64,000 nt of DNA from Solitalea koreensis (GTDB taxonomy: Bacteria > Bacteroidota > Bacteroidia > Sphingobacteriales > Sphingobacteriaceae): NCBI RefSeq assembly GCF_900182575.1, contig NZ_FXSZ01000006.1:58081-122080 (forward strand), given 5' to 3'. The notes under the pieces are model-generated. The model searched no databases. It was not told the origin of the DNA and saw only the letters and a program-made list of their open reading frames with translations. Both the position numbers and the translations under genes were made by a program. How positions within the stretch are numbered: the first letter of the stretch is position 1; the number at the start of each line of letters is the position of its first letter. Below are positions 44,123-53,300 of this stretch, one piece after another.

Positions 44123-44953
44123 ATGAACAGAACACAACTGTTTGAGAATATTAAAGTCCGCAAATCGTTTTTATGCGTGGGATTGGATACGGATATTACT
44201 AAAATTCCTAAGCATTTATTGAAATTCGATAACCCGGTTCTGGAGTTTAATCGACAAATAATTGAAGCAACCAGCGAATTTTGTGTGGCCTATAAACCCA
44301 ATATCGCTTTTTATGAAAGTAATGGCGTTAAAGGCTGGCAAACCTTGCAAAGTACAATGGATCTTATATCTTCTGATCATTTTACAATTGCTGATGCTAA
44401 ACGAGGGGATATAGGAAACACTTCGGCAATGTATGCCAGGGCATTTTTTAAAAAAGAAGAATCAGGTTTTAATTTCGATTCAGTAACCGTAGCACCGTAT
44501 ATGGGAGCTGATAGTGTTACTCCATTTCTTGAGTTCAAGAATAAATGGGTAATCTTATTAGCATTAACCTCCAATGAAGGAAGTAAAGATTTTCAGTTCA
44601 TTAAAGATACTGCTGGTGAACCGTTATATGAGAAAGTATTAAAAAACTCACAAAATTGGGGCAATGCTGATCAGTTGATGTTTGTAGTTGGAGCCACTCG
44701 CGCAGATGAGCTTACCAATATTCGCAGATTGGCACCTGATAATTTTTTATTGGTACCGGGCGTGGGTGCACAAGGTGGAAGTTTACAAGAGGTGGCTAAA
44801 TATGGAATGAATAAACAATGTGGTTTATTAGTGAATTCTTCCAGGGCTATTATTTATGCATCTAATGGTGAAGATTTTGCTGAACGTGCATACGATGAAG
44901 CCAAAAAGGTTCAGCAGGAAATGTCGATGCTATTGGACAAGTATTTAAGTTAA
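44123..44953 (+). CDS. pyrF: Orotidine 5'-phosphate decarboxylase, long type
   Basis: The 276-residue enzyme converts OMP to UMP. The substrate and catalytic segment is FTIADAKRGDIGNTSAMYA, with its Lys and Asp. Other signatures are SFLCVGLDTDITKIP near the N-terminus, VAPYMGADSVTPFLE and FLLVPGVGAQGG. The length places it in the longer class-2 PyrF group usual in Bacteroidota. It is a single gene, divergent from rho and followed by a large inverted repeat. Confidence 0.94.
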   Translation: MNRTQLFENIKVRKSFLCVGLDTDITKIPKHLLKFDNPVLEFNRQIIEATSEFCVAYKPNIAFYESNGVKGWQTLQSTMDLISSDHFTIADAKRGDIGNTSAMYARAFFKKEESGFNFDSVTVAPYMGADSVTPFLEFKNKWVILLALTSNEGSKDFQFIKDTAGEPLYEKVLKNSQNWGNADQLMFVVGATRADELTNIRRLAPDNFLLVPGVGAQGGSLQEVAKYGMNKQCGLLVNSSRAIIYASNGEDFAERAYDEAKKVQQEMSMLLDKYLS

Positions 44954-44967
44954 GGCAAGTTTAGCAG

Positions 44968-45030
44968 TAAAAGCACAAAGTGTAAAGTTGAAAGTAAATA
45001 ATGCTTTTGGCTTTACACTTTGTGCTTTTA
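44968..45030. repeat. Perfect 20-bp inverted repeat with 23-nt loop (probable terminator of pyrF)
   Basis: TAAAAGCACAAAGTGTAAAG at 44968-44987 is exactly complementary to 45011-45030. It lies 14 nt after the pyrF stop and 43 nt before the next start. A terminator function is likeliest. Confidence 0.75.
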
Positions 45031-45073
45031 GGATAATTTTCTATTTTCAGTTAACACTTACTCTACCTAGGTT

Positions 45074-46342
45074 ATGACTGAAGAATTTCTCCATTTTGTA
45101 TGGAAGTACAAGCTTTTTGAGCTGAATGACCTGTGTACAAATAATCACGAAAAAATTGAAATCATTCATTCGGGCTATCACAATGCTGATGCCGGTCCAG
45201 ACTTTCTTGATGCCCGGTTGCGAATAGGAGATACACTTTGGGCTGGAAATATAGAAATCCATAAGTGTTCATCCGACTGGCTAAAACATGGCCATTCTAC
45301 GGATCGCTCTTATGATAGCACCATTTTACATGTGGTTTTTGAAGATGATGTACACATACAGTTGACGAATGGCGTGCATCTGCCTACATTAGAATTGAAA
45401 AATAAAATTGGAACCGGCTTATTAAGTAAATATTCAGGCCTTTCAGAAACTGTGCATGAAATTCCATGTTCGTCCTTATTAAAATCTGTCGATCCATTTT
45501 TAATTCATACCTGGTTGAATAGGTTAGTGGTTGAGCGTTTGGAAACCAAAATTCAGTTATTAGACGATGAGTTGGAAAGAAATAAGGGTGATTGGGAGGA
45601 AACTTTTTACAGGTTCATGGCAGCTGCTTTTGGTTTTAAGATTAATGCTGATCCATTTATTCAGTTAGCACGCTCAATTCCACATAATTTATATGCAAAA
45701 CATAAAAATAGCCATTTTCAGATTGAAGCATTATTATTTGGCCAAGCTGGCTTTTTAAATGAGCAATTAAAAGATGCATATGCTCAAAGACTTCACAAGG
45801 AATACAAATTTTTAGCTCATAAAAATGGCCTTAAACCACTCGAAAAGTATGTATGGAAGTTTTTAAGATTAAGACCGGCTAATTTTCCAACCATTCGAAT
45901 TGCTCAGTTCGCTGATTTAATATATAAATCCAATCATTTGTTTTCTAAAATTTTAGATACAGAAAATGCAAAAAAAATAAAGCAATTAATGGAAGTGGAA
46001 GCGAGTGAATATTGGAATGAACACTACCATTTTGATAAAAAATCAAAATGGTCGGTAAAGAAAATTGGAAATGCAGGAATAGACTTGATACTAATTAATG
46101 TTATAGTTCCGTTCTTATTTCTCTACGGGAAGCAAAAAAATGTACCATCATATATGGATAGAGCTTTAAATTTGCTTGAATTTCTTCCAACTGAAAATAA
46201 TAAGGTTACAAAACTTTATACTGAACTAGGAATTAAAAGTGAAAATGCATTACAGTCGCAGGCTTTAATCGAGCTCAAAAAATTCTATTGTGATAGAAAA
46301 AAATGCTTAAATTGTAGTATAGGAGTTAAAATTTTAAAATAA
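45074..46342 (+). CDS. DUF2851 family protein
   Basis: The 422-residue protein matches DUF2851, a Bacteroidota family without a known function. It opens TEEFLHFVWKYKLFE and has the conserved IIHSGYHNADAGPDFLDARL and WAGNIEIHKCSSDWLKHGH. These recall a nuclease-like core with acidic and His residues, but no activity is proven. Four cysteines near the C-terminus (CDRKKCLNCSIG) are typical. Its stop overlaps the following PspC gene start as TAATG. Confidence 0.88.
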   Translation: MTEEFLHFVWKYKLFELNDLCTNNHEKIEIIHSGYHNADAGPDFLDARLRIGDTLWAGNIEIHKCSSDWLKHGHSTDRSYDSTILHVVFEDDVHIQLTNGVHLPTLELKNKIGTGLLSKYSGLSETVHEIPCSSLLKSVDPFLIHTWLNRLVVERLETKIQLLDDELERNKGDWEETFYRFMAAAFGFKINADPFIQLARSIPHNLYAKHKNSHFQIEALLFGQAGFLNEQLKDAYAQRLHKEYKFLAHKNGLKPLEKYVWKFLRLRPANFPTIRIAQFADLIYKSNHLFSKILDTENAKKIKQLMEVEASEYWNEHYHFDKKSKWSVKKIGNAGIDLILINVIVPFLFLYGKQKNVPSYMDRALNLLEFLPTENNKVTKLYTELGIKSENALQSQALIELKKFYCDRKKCLNCSIGVKILK

Positions 46343-46566
46343 TGTTTCAACGAATCATTTGTTATTTTGAGCACCGCTCATTTGGAGTATGTAGTTATTT
46401 GGCTGATAGATTCAATGTTTCATTATCAAAATTACGCTTGTTTTTTATTTACTCCTCTTTTCTAGCCGTGGGTTTTCCTATTATATTCTATCTACTCGCT
46501 GCAATTGTGCTTGATATTCGTCGGTATTTCAAATTCAATAGGCGAACTAATTTTTGGGAGAATTAG
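46342..46566 (+). CDS. Small PspC-domain membrane protein
   Basis: The 74-residue protein has the PspC form: an N-terminal segment (SFGVCSYLADRFNVSLSKLR) that leads into one long hydrophobic region (FFIYSSFLAVGFPIIFYLLAAIVL) and a basic tail. PspC proteins act in phage-shock-type envelope stress responses; stand-alone short forms are common and uncharacterised. The start overlaps the DUF2851 stop by 1 nt, so they are coupled. It converges on the ankyrin gene 2 nt away. Confidence 0.8.
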   Translation: MFQRIICYFEHRSFGVCSYLADRFNVSLSKLRLFFIYSSFLAVGFPIIFYLLAAIVLDIRRYFKFNRRTNFWEN

Positions 46567-46568
46567 TT

Positions 46569-47222
46569 TTAGGCTAAAATATCGCTTAGTAAGTGATGAA
46601 ACTGTTTTTCTTTGGCCATGTCCAAAGGAGTTCTGCCATCTTCCATGGTAGCATATTTTTCAGCTCCAGCCTGCAAAAGCATATCAACAATTTTTCTATT
46701 TCCACTATGAGCTGCTGAATGTAGGGGAGTAACTCCATTCATTTGTTTAACATTTACATTTGCTTTATGGAGGATAAGGAGTTGCGTTACTTCACAATTT
46801 TGACTTGCAACTGCCGAATGGATAGGAGCCACCTTAAAATCATTTTGAGATGCCATATTAATATTGGCACCATTTTCTATTAATAATTTGGCCGTATCAA
46901 AACAATCAAAAAAACAAGCAAGTCCTAAGGGAGTAAATCCATCAGGAGAAAAAGAATTTACAGCTTTGGGTTCACAATCTAATAATTCATCCAACAAGCC
47001 GGTTTCATTTAATGCAGAAGCTTCATGAATATTTAATTGTTTACGACCTCTCAGCAGTAATTTAATGAGTTCGATATTGCGGTGATAGACAGCCAACATC
47101 AAGATAGAAATGCCATTCTGAGTTCTGGTTTCTACAAGAGTGGGTTGGTCTATAAGTAGCTCTTGAACACGCGCATTCCGGCATGATTCGATAGCTTCAA
47201 TGAGTTCGAGTGAGCGTTCCAT
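46569..47222 (-). CDS. Ankyrin repeat protein
   Basis: The 217-residue protein has about six ankyrin repeats, with clear units at GISILMLAVYHRNIELIKLLL, GFTPLGLACFFDCFDTAKLLIENGA, PIHSAVASQNCEVTQLLI and GVTPLHSAAHSGNRKIVDMLLQAGA (each read in part). There is no signal peptide or membrane span, so it is cytoplasmic and probably binds a protein partner. No enzymatic domain is present. It is a single gene convergent with the PspC gene. Confidence 0.88.
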   Translation of the reverse strand: MERSLELIEAIESCRNARVQELLIDQPTLVETRTQNGISILMLAVYHRNIELIKLLLRGRKQLNIHEASALNETGLLDELLDCEPKAVNSFSPDGFTPLGLACFFDCFDTAKLLIENGANINMASQNDFKVAPIHSAVASQNCEVTQLLILHKANVNVKQMNGVTPLHSAAHSGNRKIVDMLLQAGAEKYATMEDGRTPLDMAKEKQFHHLLSDILA

Positions 47223-47256
47223 AGAATATTAAAATTATTCATAATGTTCTAAAAAT

Positions 47257-47289
47257 AAAAGAGTTGTGTGTAAAATGCACAACTCTTTT
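47257..47289 (-). terminator. Intrinsic terminator of hom
   Basis: A 12-bp stem (AAAAGAGTTGTG / CACAACTCTTTT) with a 9-nt loop lies 24 nt after the hom stop on the minus strand. Confidence 0.8.
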
Positions 47290-47313
47290 TAATTTAATTT
47301 CGATAATTATTTT

Positions 47314-48555
47314 TTAAGCTAATTCTCCATGTAATTCTGCTACAGTTGTTCCTGTTTTATTGTTTAATACGAATTTGTTTTCGGCGGATACAATCACATT
47401 TACATCCGAGCGATTGATCCAGGAAGAATTGCGGAGTTCACCGAAGGATATAGAGCCAACAATATAGCCTGAATCAGCATTTGTATAAGTTTCTTTTATA
47501 TTAGAAAACAGGGAAAGATCAATGCTTTTTCGTGTGCTATATCTAACATACACTTCGATTTGAAAATCATTACTGATTTCAAGTTTATTTCGATTGTACT
47601 TTTTGTATTCGTATTTATAGTTATAGGTTAAAGCGGAAATGTCAGAAAGAACTGCTGATCCTGTTGGATTGCTTCCTGCACCTTTGCCTGCAAAGAATTG
47701 ATACTCCGTGAATGCGCTTTCAACTAAAATGCCATTGTATTCATTTTCAATCGCAGAGAGTTTGTTTTCGGGTTTAACAAAACGCGGTAAAACTCCTGCA
47801 ATGATTTTATCTTCCAACCTTCTACAAAAGGCTACCAGTTTTATTTTATAACCTTTCTCTTTGGCATAATTAATATCGAAAGTTGAAAGGTTTTGAATAC
47901 CATAATTAAATATCTCCTCTGGATTTACAAACAGTCCGAAAGTATGTGCCAAAATGATGCAAAGTTTATATTTAGGATCAAAAGCTTGTACATCAAGAGT
48001 TGGATCTGTTTCTGCAAAACCTGCATCCTGAGCCTGGCGAAGTGCTGTATCAAAGTCGAGGTTTTCTTTAAATATCTTGGTAAGAATATAATTAGTTGAA
48101 CCATTAAAGATACCTTCAACTGCTCCTAATAAGTCGTTATCATAATATTCTTCCAGGTTACGAATAATAGGAATACTGGCGCAGGCAGATGCTTCGTATA
48201 ACAAGGGTACGTTAAATTCTTGTTGAAGCGAATGCAGTTCAGCGAAATTGTCGGCAATCATTTTTTTATTTGCTGAAACTACCGCTTTACCGCTTTTTAA
48301 TGCTGATTTAACAATCTCAAAAGCAGCTGCAGGATCATCAATCATTTCAACAATAACGTTTATTTCGCTATTGTTTAGCAGCTCATTTTTATCAAGAGTA
48401 AAGTAATGATCAGGCAACGAACGTGATTTTGATCCATTCTTCACACAAATTTTTATTATTTCAGCTTTTATACCTTCCGTTTGGTTTAATACATTGTATA
48501 AACCTTGGCCCACACAGCCAAATCCAAATAATCCCAGTTTAATTTTTGTACTCAT
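47314..48555 (-). CDS. hom: Homoserine dehydrogenase
   Basis: The 413-residue enzyme reduces aspartate semialdehyde to homoserine, the branch point to methionine and threonine. The NAD(P) fold is at the N-terminus (KLGLFGFGCVGQGLYNVL). The catalytic domain has VSANKKMIADN, ASACASIPIIRNLEEYYDNDL, the GIFNGSTNYILTKI signature and GFAETDPTLDVQAFD. It is a monofunctional form without a fused aspartate kinase. A SAM-I riboswitch with a terminator lies upstream, so it is repressed when SAM is plentiful, linking it to metZ. Confidence 0.94.
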   Translation of the reverse strand: MSTKIKLGLFGFGCVGQGLYNVLNQTEGIKAEIIKICVKNGSKSRSLPDHYFTLDKNELLNNSEINVIVEMIDDPAAAFEIVKSALKSGKAVVSANKKMIADNFAELHSLQQEFNVPLLYEASACASIPIIRNLEEYYDNDLLGAVEGIFNGSTNYILTKIFKENLDFDTALRQAQDAGFAETDPTLDVQAFDPKYKLCIILAHTFGLFVNPEEIFNYGIQNLSTFDINYAKEKGYKIKLVAFCRRLEDKIIAGVLPRFVKPENKLSAIENEYNGILVESAFTEYQFFAGKGAGSNPTGSAVLSDISALTYNYKYEYKKYNRNKLEISNDFQIEVYVRYSTRKSIDLSLFSNIKETYTNADSGYIVGSISFGELRNSSWINRSDVNVIVSAENKFVLNNKTGTTVAELHGELA

Positions 48556-48703
48556 ATTCAGTTATCCGTTAAATTTAATAGAAAATCAATACTACACCGA
48601 ATAAAGAACATAAGGGCTCATAACCTGAGGTTTGCTTTCTTTATTCTGGTTTTTTGATTCTTTCCTTTCAATAGACTACCAGAAAAACGGGGGAGATGGG
48701 CAT

Positions 48704-48735
48704 AAAAAAACCTCTTCCATTATCAGAAGAGGTTT
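48704..48735 (-). terminator. Riboswitch expression-platform terminator upstream of hom
   Basis: On the minus strand a 10-bp stem (AAACCTCTTC / GAAGAGGTTT) is followed by seven T residues. It lies 39 nt after the SAM-I aptamer and 150 nt before the hom start, where an S-box control terminator is expected. Confidence 0.85.
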
Positions 48736-48773
48736 GAAAATATCTTGATTAAGAATAATGACAACTCAACTGA

Positions 48774-48873
48774 CTTATCTTTAGGTGTATAAACACCACA
48801 GGAGTTAGCACCTTTTTCAATGAAATGGTTGCTAAGACGTCATCGGGCCTGTCCCTCAGTCTTTCTGGATAAG
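48774..48873 (-). promoter_or_regulatory. SAM-I (S-box) riboswitch controlling hom
   Basis: Read on the minus strand, all consensus parts are present: P1 CTTATC (48873-48868) paired with GATAAG (48779-48774), the AGGGACAGGCCCGATGA kink-turn and pseudoknot loop, TAGCAACC, then GGTGCTAACTCCTG and the P4 hairpin GGTGTTTATACACC. It is a near-canonical aptamer, with a terminator placed just downstream, so SAM binding should stop transcription into hom. Confidence 0.95.
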
Positions 48874-48940
48874 TGATTGTAAAGAACTAATTAGGTACAA
48901 AGAAAGTAAATTTTTTTGAATGCCTTCAAAAAAAAAATAA

Positions 48941-48970
48941 AAAAGAGACCATCCTTTTGAGACAGTCTCT
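48941..48970 (-). terminator. Terminator of the OPT transporter gene
   Basis: AGAGAC / GTCTCT arms flank an 15-nt loop just downstream of the OPT stop; on the minus strand a run of T follows. Confidence 0.55.
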
Positions 48971-48985
48971 ATACTGTATGCAACC

Positions 48986-51049
48986 TTAATCTTTTTCTTT
49001 AACAGCAGTTCGGAACAGTACAATACCCATGATTACAAAGATTGCGAAACCAAGCAATTGATATCCGCCAGTTCCTAATGAATTCGTAAGGCCATTTTCC
49101 CAACTGATCTTTCCCATGCTTTCTCCGTAAAATGCAAGGGCAAAAGCAATCAATACACCAGCCAGGGCGCCACCAGCTACTAAACCGGTTGCAAACAAGC
49201 TTCCTTTTCCTAATTCTTCATCTTCATGCTTATGTTCTTTTTTCAGTCTCCAATCCACTAAACCTTTAATTGCACCTCCTGCAAATATGGGAAGTGTAGT
49301 TGAAAGCGGGAGATAAGCTCCAACAGCAAACGAAAGTGATGAAATACCACAGAGTTCCATGGTCACCGATAAGAATACCCCTACCAATACAAATTGCCAA
49401 TCGAGGTTGAACGATAGCAACCCTTTGATTAGGGTAGCCATTAAGGTTCCTTGAGGTGCAGGGTAAGCATCACTACCAATAGCGTGGGAGATACCTTGAT
49501 TCAACATGGCCTGAGTTGGCGTATCAAGAATTTTGATTGTTATACCAATGATAATAGCTGAAACAATTGCTCCAACGAATAAAGCCAATTGCTGATATTT
49601 AGGCGTAGCGCCTACGATAAAACCCGTTTTTAAATCTTGTGAAGTAGCACCTGCATTCGCAGCTGCAATACAGATCATTGCTCCAACTACTAGTGCCATT
49701 GGTTCAAACATTTTGCCGGTCCAACCTACACTTACAAATACTAGGCACGTGCCCATTAGAGTGGCGATTGTCATGCCTGAAATAGGATTTGAACTTGATC
49801 CGATGAGGCCAACGATTCGACTTGATACTGTAACAAAGAAAAATCCGAATACAATTACCAAAACTCCGATAAGGAATTTGTTTAGAATTGAATCACCCGG
49901 AATCTGAGGAAGAAACATCATCAACAATACCAATGCGATACAGCCGGTAATTACAATTTTAAATGAAAGGTCGCGATCGGTACGCGAAGTGTTGGCTTCG
50001 GTTTGACCTTCTTTTAACGATTCGATACTTTCTTTAAATGAACTTATTATGGTAGGAATAGTCTTAATTAAGGTTATGAAACCTCCCGCCGCTACAGCTC
50101 CTGCACCTATCTGACGAACGTAGGCACGGTAAACAGCAGCAGCGGTATCCGTAAATGTTTGAGTTACCGGATTCCATCCACCAGGTCCACCGGAAGTGGC
50201 CAAATCTTTAAGGTTACCTAATTTTACTAATTGAGTTGCGATTGTTTCTGCAGGAACTAATGACGCCAGTAAGGGAATTAAACCTAACCAAGCCAATACG
50301 CCACCGGCTACCAACACGCCCGCTATGCGTGGACCGATAATATAGCCTACACCCATGTATTCGGGAGTAATTTCTCCGTTTAAAGTAGCTGAGGGGAAAA
50401 ACTTGTTACTTTGTTTGGTTGCCCAAGTAGGCGTTTCAGCAATGAGATGGAAAACCTTTTGGCAAATTGCATAAAGAAACGCAAAGCTTAATCCCTGGTA
50501 AGCTGTTTTGGCAAAATCACCGCCTTTTTCGCCGGCAATCAAAACCGAAGCACAAGCCGTTCCTTCAGGATAGGGTAGGTTTTGGTGTTCTTTAACAATT
50601 AATGAGCGACGCAATGGAACCATCATTAATGTTCCCAGCATACCACCAAAGGCTGCTAAAGTAAAAATTGTCCAGTATGTGAAATAATCTGTACCAATAC
50701 TTTTTCCATCTGTACCGGTTGTTAGAAACAAAAAGCCCGGTAAGGTAAATACAACTCCAGCAGCTATTGATTCACCTGCCGAACCGGTAGTTTGAATAAT
50801 GTTGTTCTCAAGGATAGTAGTTTTAAAAAATTTACGACCCAATGAAATGGCAAGTACAGCAATTGGAATAGAAGCTGAAACGGTTAATCCTGCCTTTAAT
50901 GCTAGGTAAACTGTAGCTGCCCCGAAAATAATTCCGAAAACAGCACCCAGGATAATTGATTTAAACGTAAACTCTGCTACCTGCCTATCGGGCGAGATAT
51001 AAGGTTTAAATTGTTTGCTTGTAGGTGTTGATATAATAGTTTCCTCCAT
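48986..51049 (-). CDS. OPT family oligopeptide transporter
   Basis: The 687-residue membrane protein has about 16 spans and the family marks AEFTFKSIILGAVFGIIFGAA near the N-terminus, LKAGLTVSASIPIAVLAI, LPYPEGTACASVLIAGE, and SNPISGMTIATLMGT. Bacterial OPT proteins take up short peptides or metal-siderophore complexes with protons; the bacterial clade substrates are mostly unknown. It follows the DUF1761 gene by 28 nt on the same strand, likely an operon. Confidence 0.92.
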   Translation of the reverse strand: MEETIISTPTSKQFKPYISPDRQVAEFTFKSIILGAVFGIIFGAATVYLALKAGLTVSASIPIAVLAISLGRKFFKTTILENNIIQTTGSAGESIAAGVVFTLPGFLFLTTGTDGKSIGTDYFTYWTIFTLAAFGGMLGTLMMVPLRRSLIVKEHQNLPYPEGTACASVLIAGEKGGDFAKTAYQGLSFAFLYAICQKVFHLIAETPTWATKQSNKFFPSATLNGEITPEYMGVGYIIGPRIAGVLVAGGVLAWLGLIPLLASLVPAETIATQLVKLGNLKDLATSGGPGGWNPVTQTFTDTAAAVYRAYVRQIGAGAVAAGGFITLIKTIPTIISSFKESIESLKEGQTEANTSRTDRDLSFKIVITGCIALVLLMMFLPQIPGDSILNKFLIGVLVIVFGFFFVTVSSRIVGLIGSSSNPISGMTIATLMGTCLVFVSVGWTGKMFEPMALVVGAMICIAAANAGATSQDLKTGFIVGATPKYQQLALFVGAIVSAIIIGITIKILDTPTQAMLNQGISHAIGSDAYPAPQGTLMATLIKGLLSFNLDWQFVLVGVFLSVTMELCGISSLSFAVGAYLPLSTTLPIFAGGAIKGLVDWRLKKEHKHEDEELGKGSLFATGLVAGGALAGVLIAFALAFYGESMGKISWENGLTNSLGTGGYQLLGFAIFVIMGIVLFRTAVKEKD

Positions 51050-51077
51050 GACGTGTTGATTACAAGTGTTTTATTTT

Positions 51078-51497
51078 TTAACGCCAGATTCCTAAAATAA
51101 TACCTGCAACTGATAAACCTACCGTATGATACCCTAAGTCAATGTAGTAGAGTTCGCGTGGGCGGCATGCAAATAATGAATTGATCAGTGATGAGGTTCC
51201 AACGAAAGCTACCGCCATTAATAAACCGGCTTCAAGACCCTCAATAACACTATTGGCTCCTAAGAGTTTTATTACTCCTGAAAGCACGATAACCGAAATA
51301 GCAATAGAAATAAATGTACTAATGTAAATTGATGGATTCGCTCCCGCTCGCAACTCTTCTTTTGTTTTTCCAATAGCCTGTACCCACTTATTGGCAAATA
51401 AAGCAGGGGAATACCAAATCGCACCAAGCATGAAATATGCAGCTGAAGCCACCAATACAGCCCAAAGATTAAATTGTGAAAAGAAATTTGTTAACAT
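51078..51497 (-). CDS. DUF1761 small membrane protein
   Basis: The 139-residue protein has four predicted membrane spans. It begins with the family pattern NLWAVLVASAAYFMLGAIWYSPALFANKWV (read as two pieces) and continues with GLEAGLLMAVAFVGTSSLIN and a final HTVGLSVAGIILGIW. DUF1761 has no assigned function. It directly precedes the OPT transporter, a coupling that may mean a shared role, but this is inference. Confidence 0.82.
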   Translation of the reverse strand: MLTNFFSQFNLWAVLVASAAYFMLGAIWYSPALFANKWVQAIGKTKEELRAGANPSIYISTFISIAISVIVLSGVIKLLGANSVIEGLEAGLLMAVAFVGTSSLINSLFACRPRELYYIDLGYHTVGLSVAGIILGIWR

Positions 51498-51623
51498 GAT
51501 ATTTTGTTTAGGTTGAATATGAGTTTCGTAAAGATATTTAAATCTTCATATTTGCAAAATATGATATGAGAATTGGAAGAAGAGGTCCAATATTATATCA
51601 CATCTTAAAACTTAAATCTAAAT

Positions 51624-52121
51624 ATGAATAAAGCAGTTTTCCTTGATCGTGACGGTGTATTAAATAAAGAACTAGGTGATTATGTGTGTACATTAGCTGA
51701 TTTTCAAGTGCTTGAACATAATTACGAACCCTTAAAACAATTGCATGATGCTGGTTATTTACTCATCGTAGTTACTAATCAAGGTGGGTTGGCCAAAGGT
51801 TGGTACACCGAAGCTACTTTACAAAGTATGCATACTGAATTAAGAAGACAATTTGCCATGCACGGAGTAGAATTTGCCGAAATTTATTATTGTAATCATC
51901 ATCCTGAGTATACCGGAAATTGTTTTTGTCGCAAGCCGGGCTCTTTGCTGCTCGAAAAGGCAATTGCCCGATTCAATATTGATAAAAATAAAGCTTGTTT
52001 TATTGGAGATCGCGAACGTGATGTAGAGGCAGGAGAGAAGGCGGGCATAAAAGGTATTTTAATTGATAGTGATCAACCTCTCTCAGAAGTACTGCATTTA
52101 GTTCCGGGCTTTTCAGTATAA
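51624..52121 (+). CDS. gmhB: D-glycero-beta-D-manno-heptose 1,7-bisphosphate 7-phosphatase-like HAD hydrolase
   Basis: The 165-residue HAD-IIIA phosphatase has motif I FLDRDGVLN (residues 5-13), motif II VVTNQGG, and motif III/IV CFIGDRERDVEAGEKAG. A zinc-binding cluster, YYCNHHPEYTGNCFCRKPG, is characteristic of GmhB. The enzyme makes heptose phosphate for the LPS core; the GT9 heptosyltransferase-like gene at 35.4 kb would be a user. Histidinol-phosphatase is the main alternative within this fold. DUF3810 follows after 2 nt. Confidence 0.87.
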   Translation: MNKAVFLDRDGVLNKELGDYVCTLADFQVLEHNYEPLKQLHDAGYLLIVVTNQGGLAKGWYTEATLQSMHTELRRQFAMHGVEFAEIYYCNHHPEYTGNCFCRKPGSLLLEKAIARFNIDKNKACFIGDRERDVEAGEKAGIKGILIDSDQPLSEVLHLVPGFSV

Positions 52122-52123
52122 GT

Positions 52124-53200
52124 ATGTCGAATAAAAACTTCCTGCGTCCATTATTAGGAAAGCTAGGTTTAATAATCGTTATTCAGTGGTTTGTTAGCTC
52201 ATCTGAACGAGTTGAACAATGGTATTCTTTAGGAATTTATCCATATATCTCTCTCACTGCCCGTACCATTACCGGCTGGCTTCCGATTAGTCTTGGCGAC
52301 TTCGTTTATGCTGCCTTTGTAATTGCTGTAATACTCTTTTTGTACAAAACGATACAGCATTTGATTAATCCGGTGAACAACGATACACGCAGCCAGATTG
52401 TGCTTCGTTTTCTTGTTAAAACGATTAATTTTTTCTTTGGAGCCTATATTTGCTTTATGCTCTTATGGGGAATAAATTATTATCGGAAGCCATTTGCTGA
52501 AAGAATGAATTTAAGGCTAAAGGATTTTGAAATCCCGGAATTATCAAACCTCGCCTCGAAACTTGTTGATAGCGTTAATTACTATCATGATCAACTAGTT
52601 CAAAATGATACGATTCAATACAAATCAGAGCTAAAGAATAAGGATCTTTTTAAAGTAACGGAAGAAAACTATGTTGATAGTAAGCTCTATAATTTTGAGT
52701 ATTTTTCAACAAAAAAATCGTTTTTTAGCAATTGGATGAGTTATGCCGGTATTTCAGGTTATTACAATCCTTTTACAGGCGAGGCTCAGGTTAACACATT
52801 AATACCTCAAAACTTTCAACCCTTCACTATTAGTCATGAGTTAGCTCACCAAACAGGAGCTGGGGCCGAAGAAGAAGCTAACTTTATTGGCTTTTTGGCA
52901 GCAGTGAAATCAAAAAATAACTTTTCAAAATACTCTGCATTCTTGGAAGCTTTTGCGTATGTAAACTCGGCTCTAGGTTATAGAGATAAAGAACTCTCCA
53001 AAATGATGGTAGAGCGATTACATAAAGGTGTTCGAAAAGACTTGAAAGAATACAAGCAATTTATAATTGCTCATCAAAATGCTATTGAACCCTATATTTC
53101 ATGGTACTACGACATTTTTCTTAAAGGCAATAACCAGCCCAAAGGAATTAAAAGCTACAACGATTTTGTGGGTTTAATTATGGCTTATTACGCTCAATAA
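52124..53200 (+). CDS. DUF3810 membrane protein with HExxH zinc motif
   Basis: The 358-residue protein has three predicted spans in its first 120 residues, then a soluble domain with ISHELAHQTGAGAEEEANFIGF. HELAH (238-242) and a downstream Glu (249-251) form a gluzincin-like metalloprotease site. The flanking YAGISGYYNPFTGEAQVN segment is conserved in DUF3810. A membrane-bound protease role is likely but unproven. It starts 2 nt after gmhB, so the two are cotranscribed. Confidence 0.85.
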   Translation: MSNKNFLRPLLGKLGLIIVIQWFVSSSERVEQWYSLGIYPYISLTARTITGWLPISLGDFVYAAFVIAVILFLYKTIQHLINPVNNDTRSQIVLRFLVKTINFFFGAYICFMLLWGINYYRKPFAERMNLRLKDFEIPELSNLASKLVDSVNYYHDQLVQNDTIQYKSELKNKDLFKVTEENYVDSKLYNFEYFSTKKSFFSNWMSYAGISGYYNPFTGEAQVNTLIPQNFQPFTISHELAHQTGAGAEEEANFIGFLAAVKSKNNFSKYSAFLEAFAYVNSALGYRDKELSKMMVERLHKGVRKDLKEYKQFIIAHQNAIEPYISWYYDIFLKGNNQPKGIKSYNDFVGLIMAYYAQ

Positions 53201-53300
53201 TTTTAGTGTTTCATTATAGTAATGATTTGAGTATAAATAATTGAAAATCATATATTTATGGTATATTTATTGTTTCTTTTTTTGAAATAATAAATTGAAA

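Noticed and set aside
44968..45030. The 20-bp inverted repeat as ends of a miniature transposon
   Set aside because: No target-site duplication is seen and the position just after pyrF fits a terminator.
48668..48703. An 11-codon ORF (MPISPVFLVVY) in the hom leader as an attenuator peptide
   Set aside because: It has no run of Met or Thr codons and lies after the riboswitch terminator; chance is the better explanation.
48910..48935. TTGAAGGCATTCAA-like arms upstream of the hom riboswitch as another site for the tandem-HTH protein
   Set aside because: The spacing between half-sites differs from TTGAATATTCAA and the stretch lies in A/T-rich filler.
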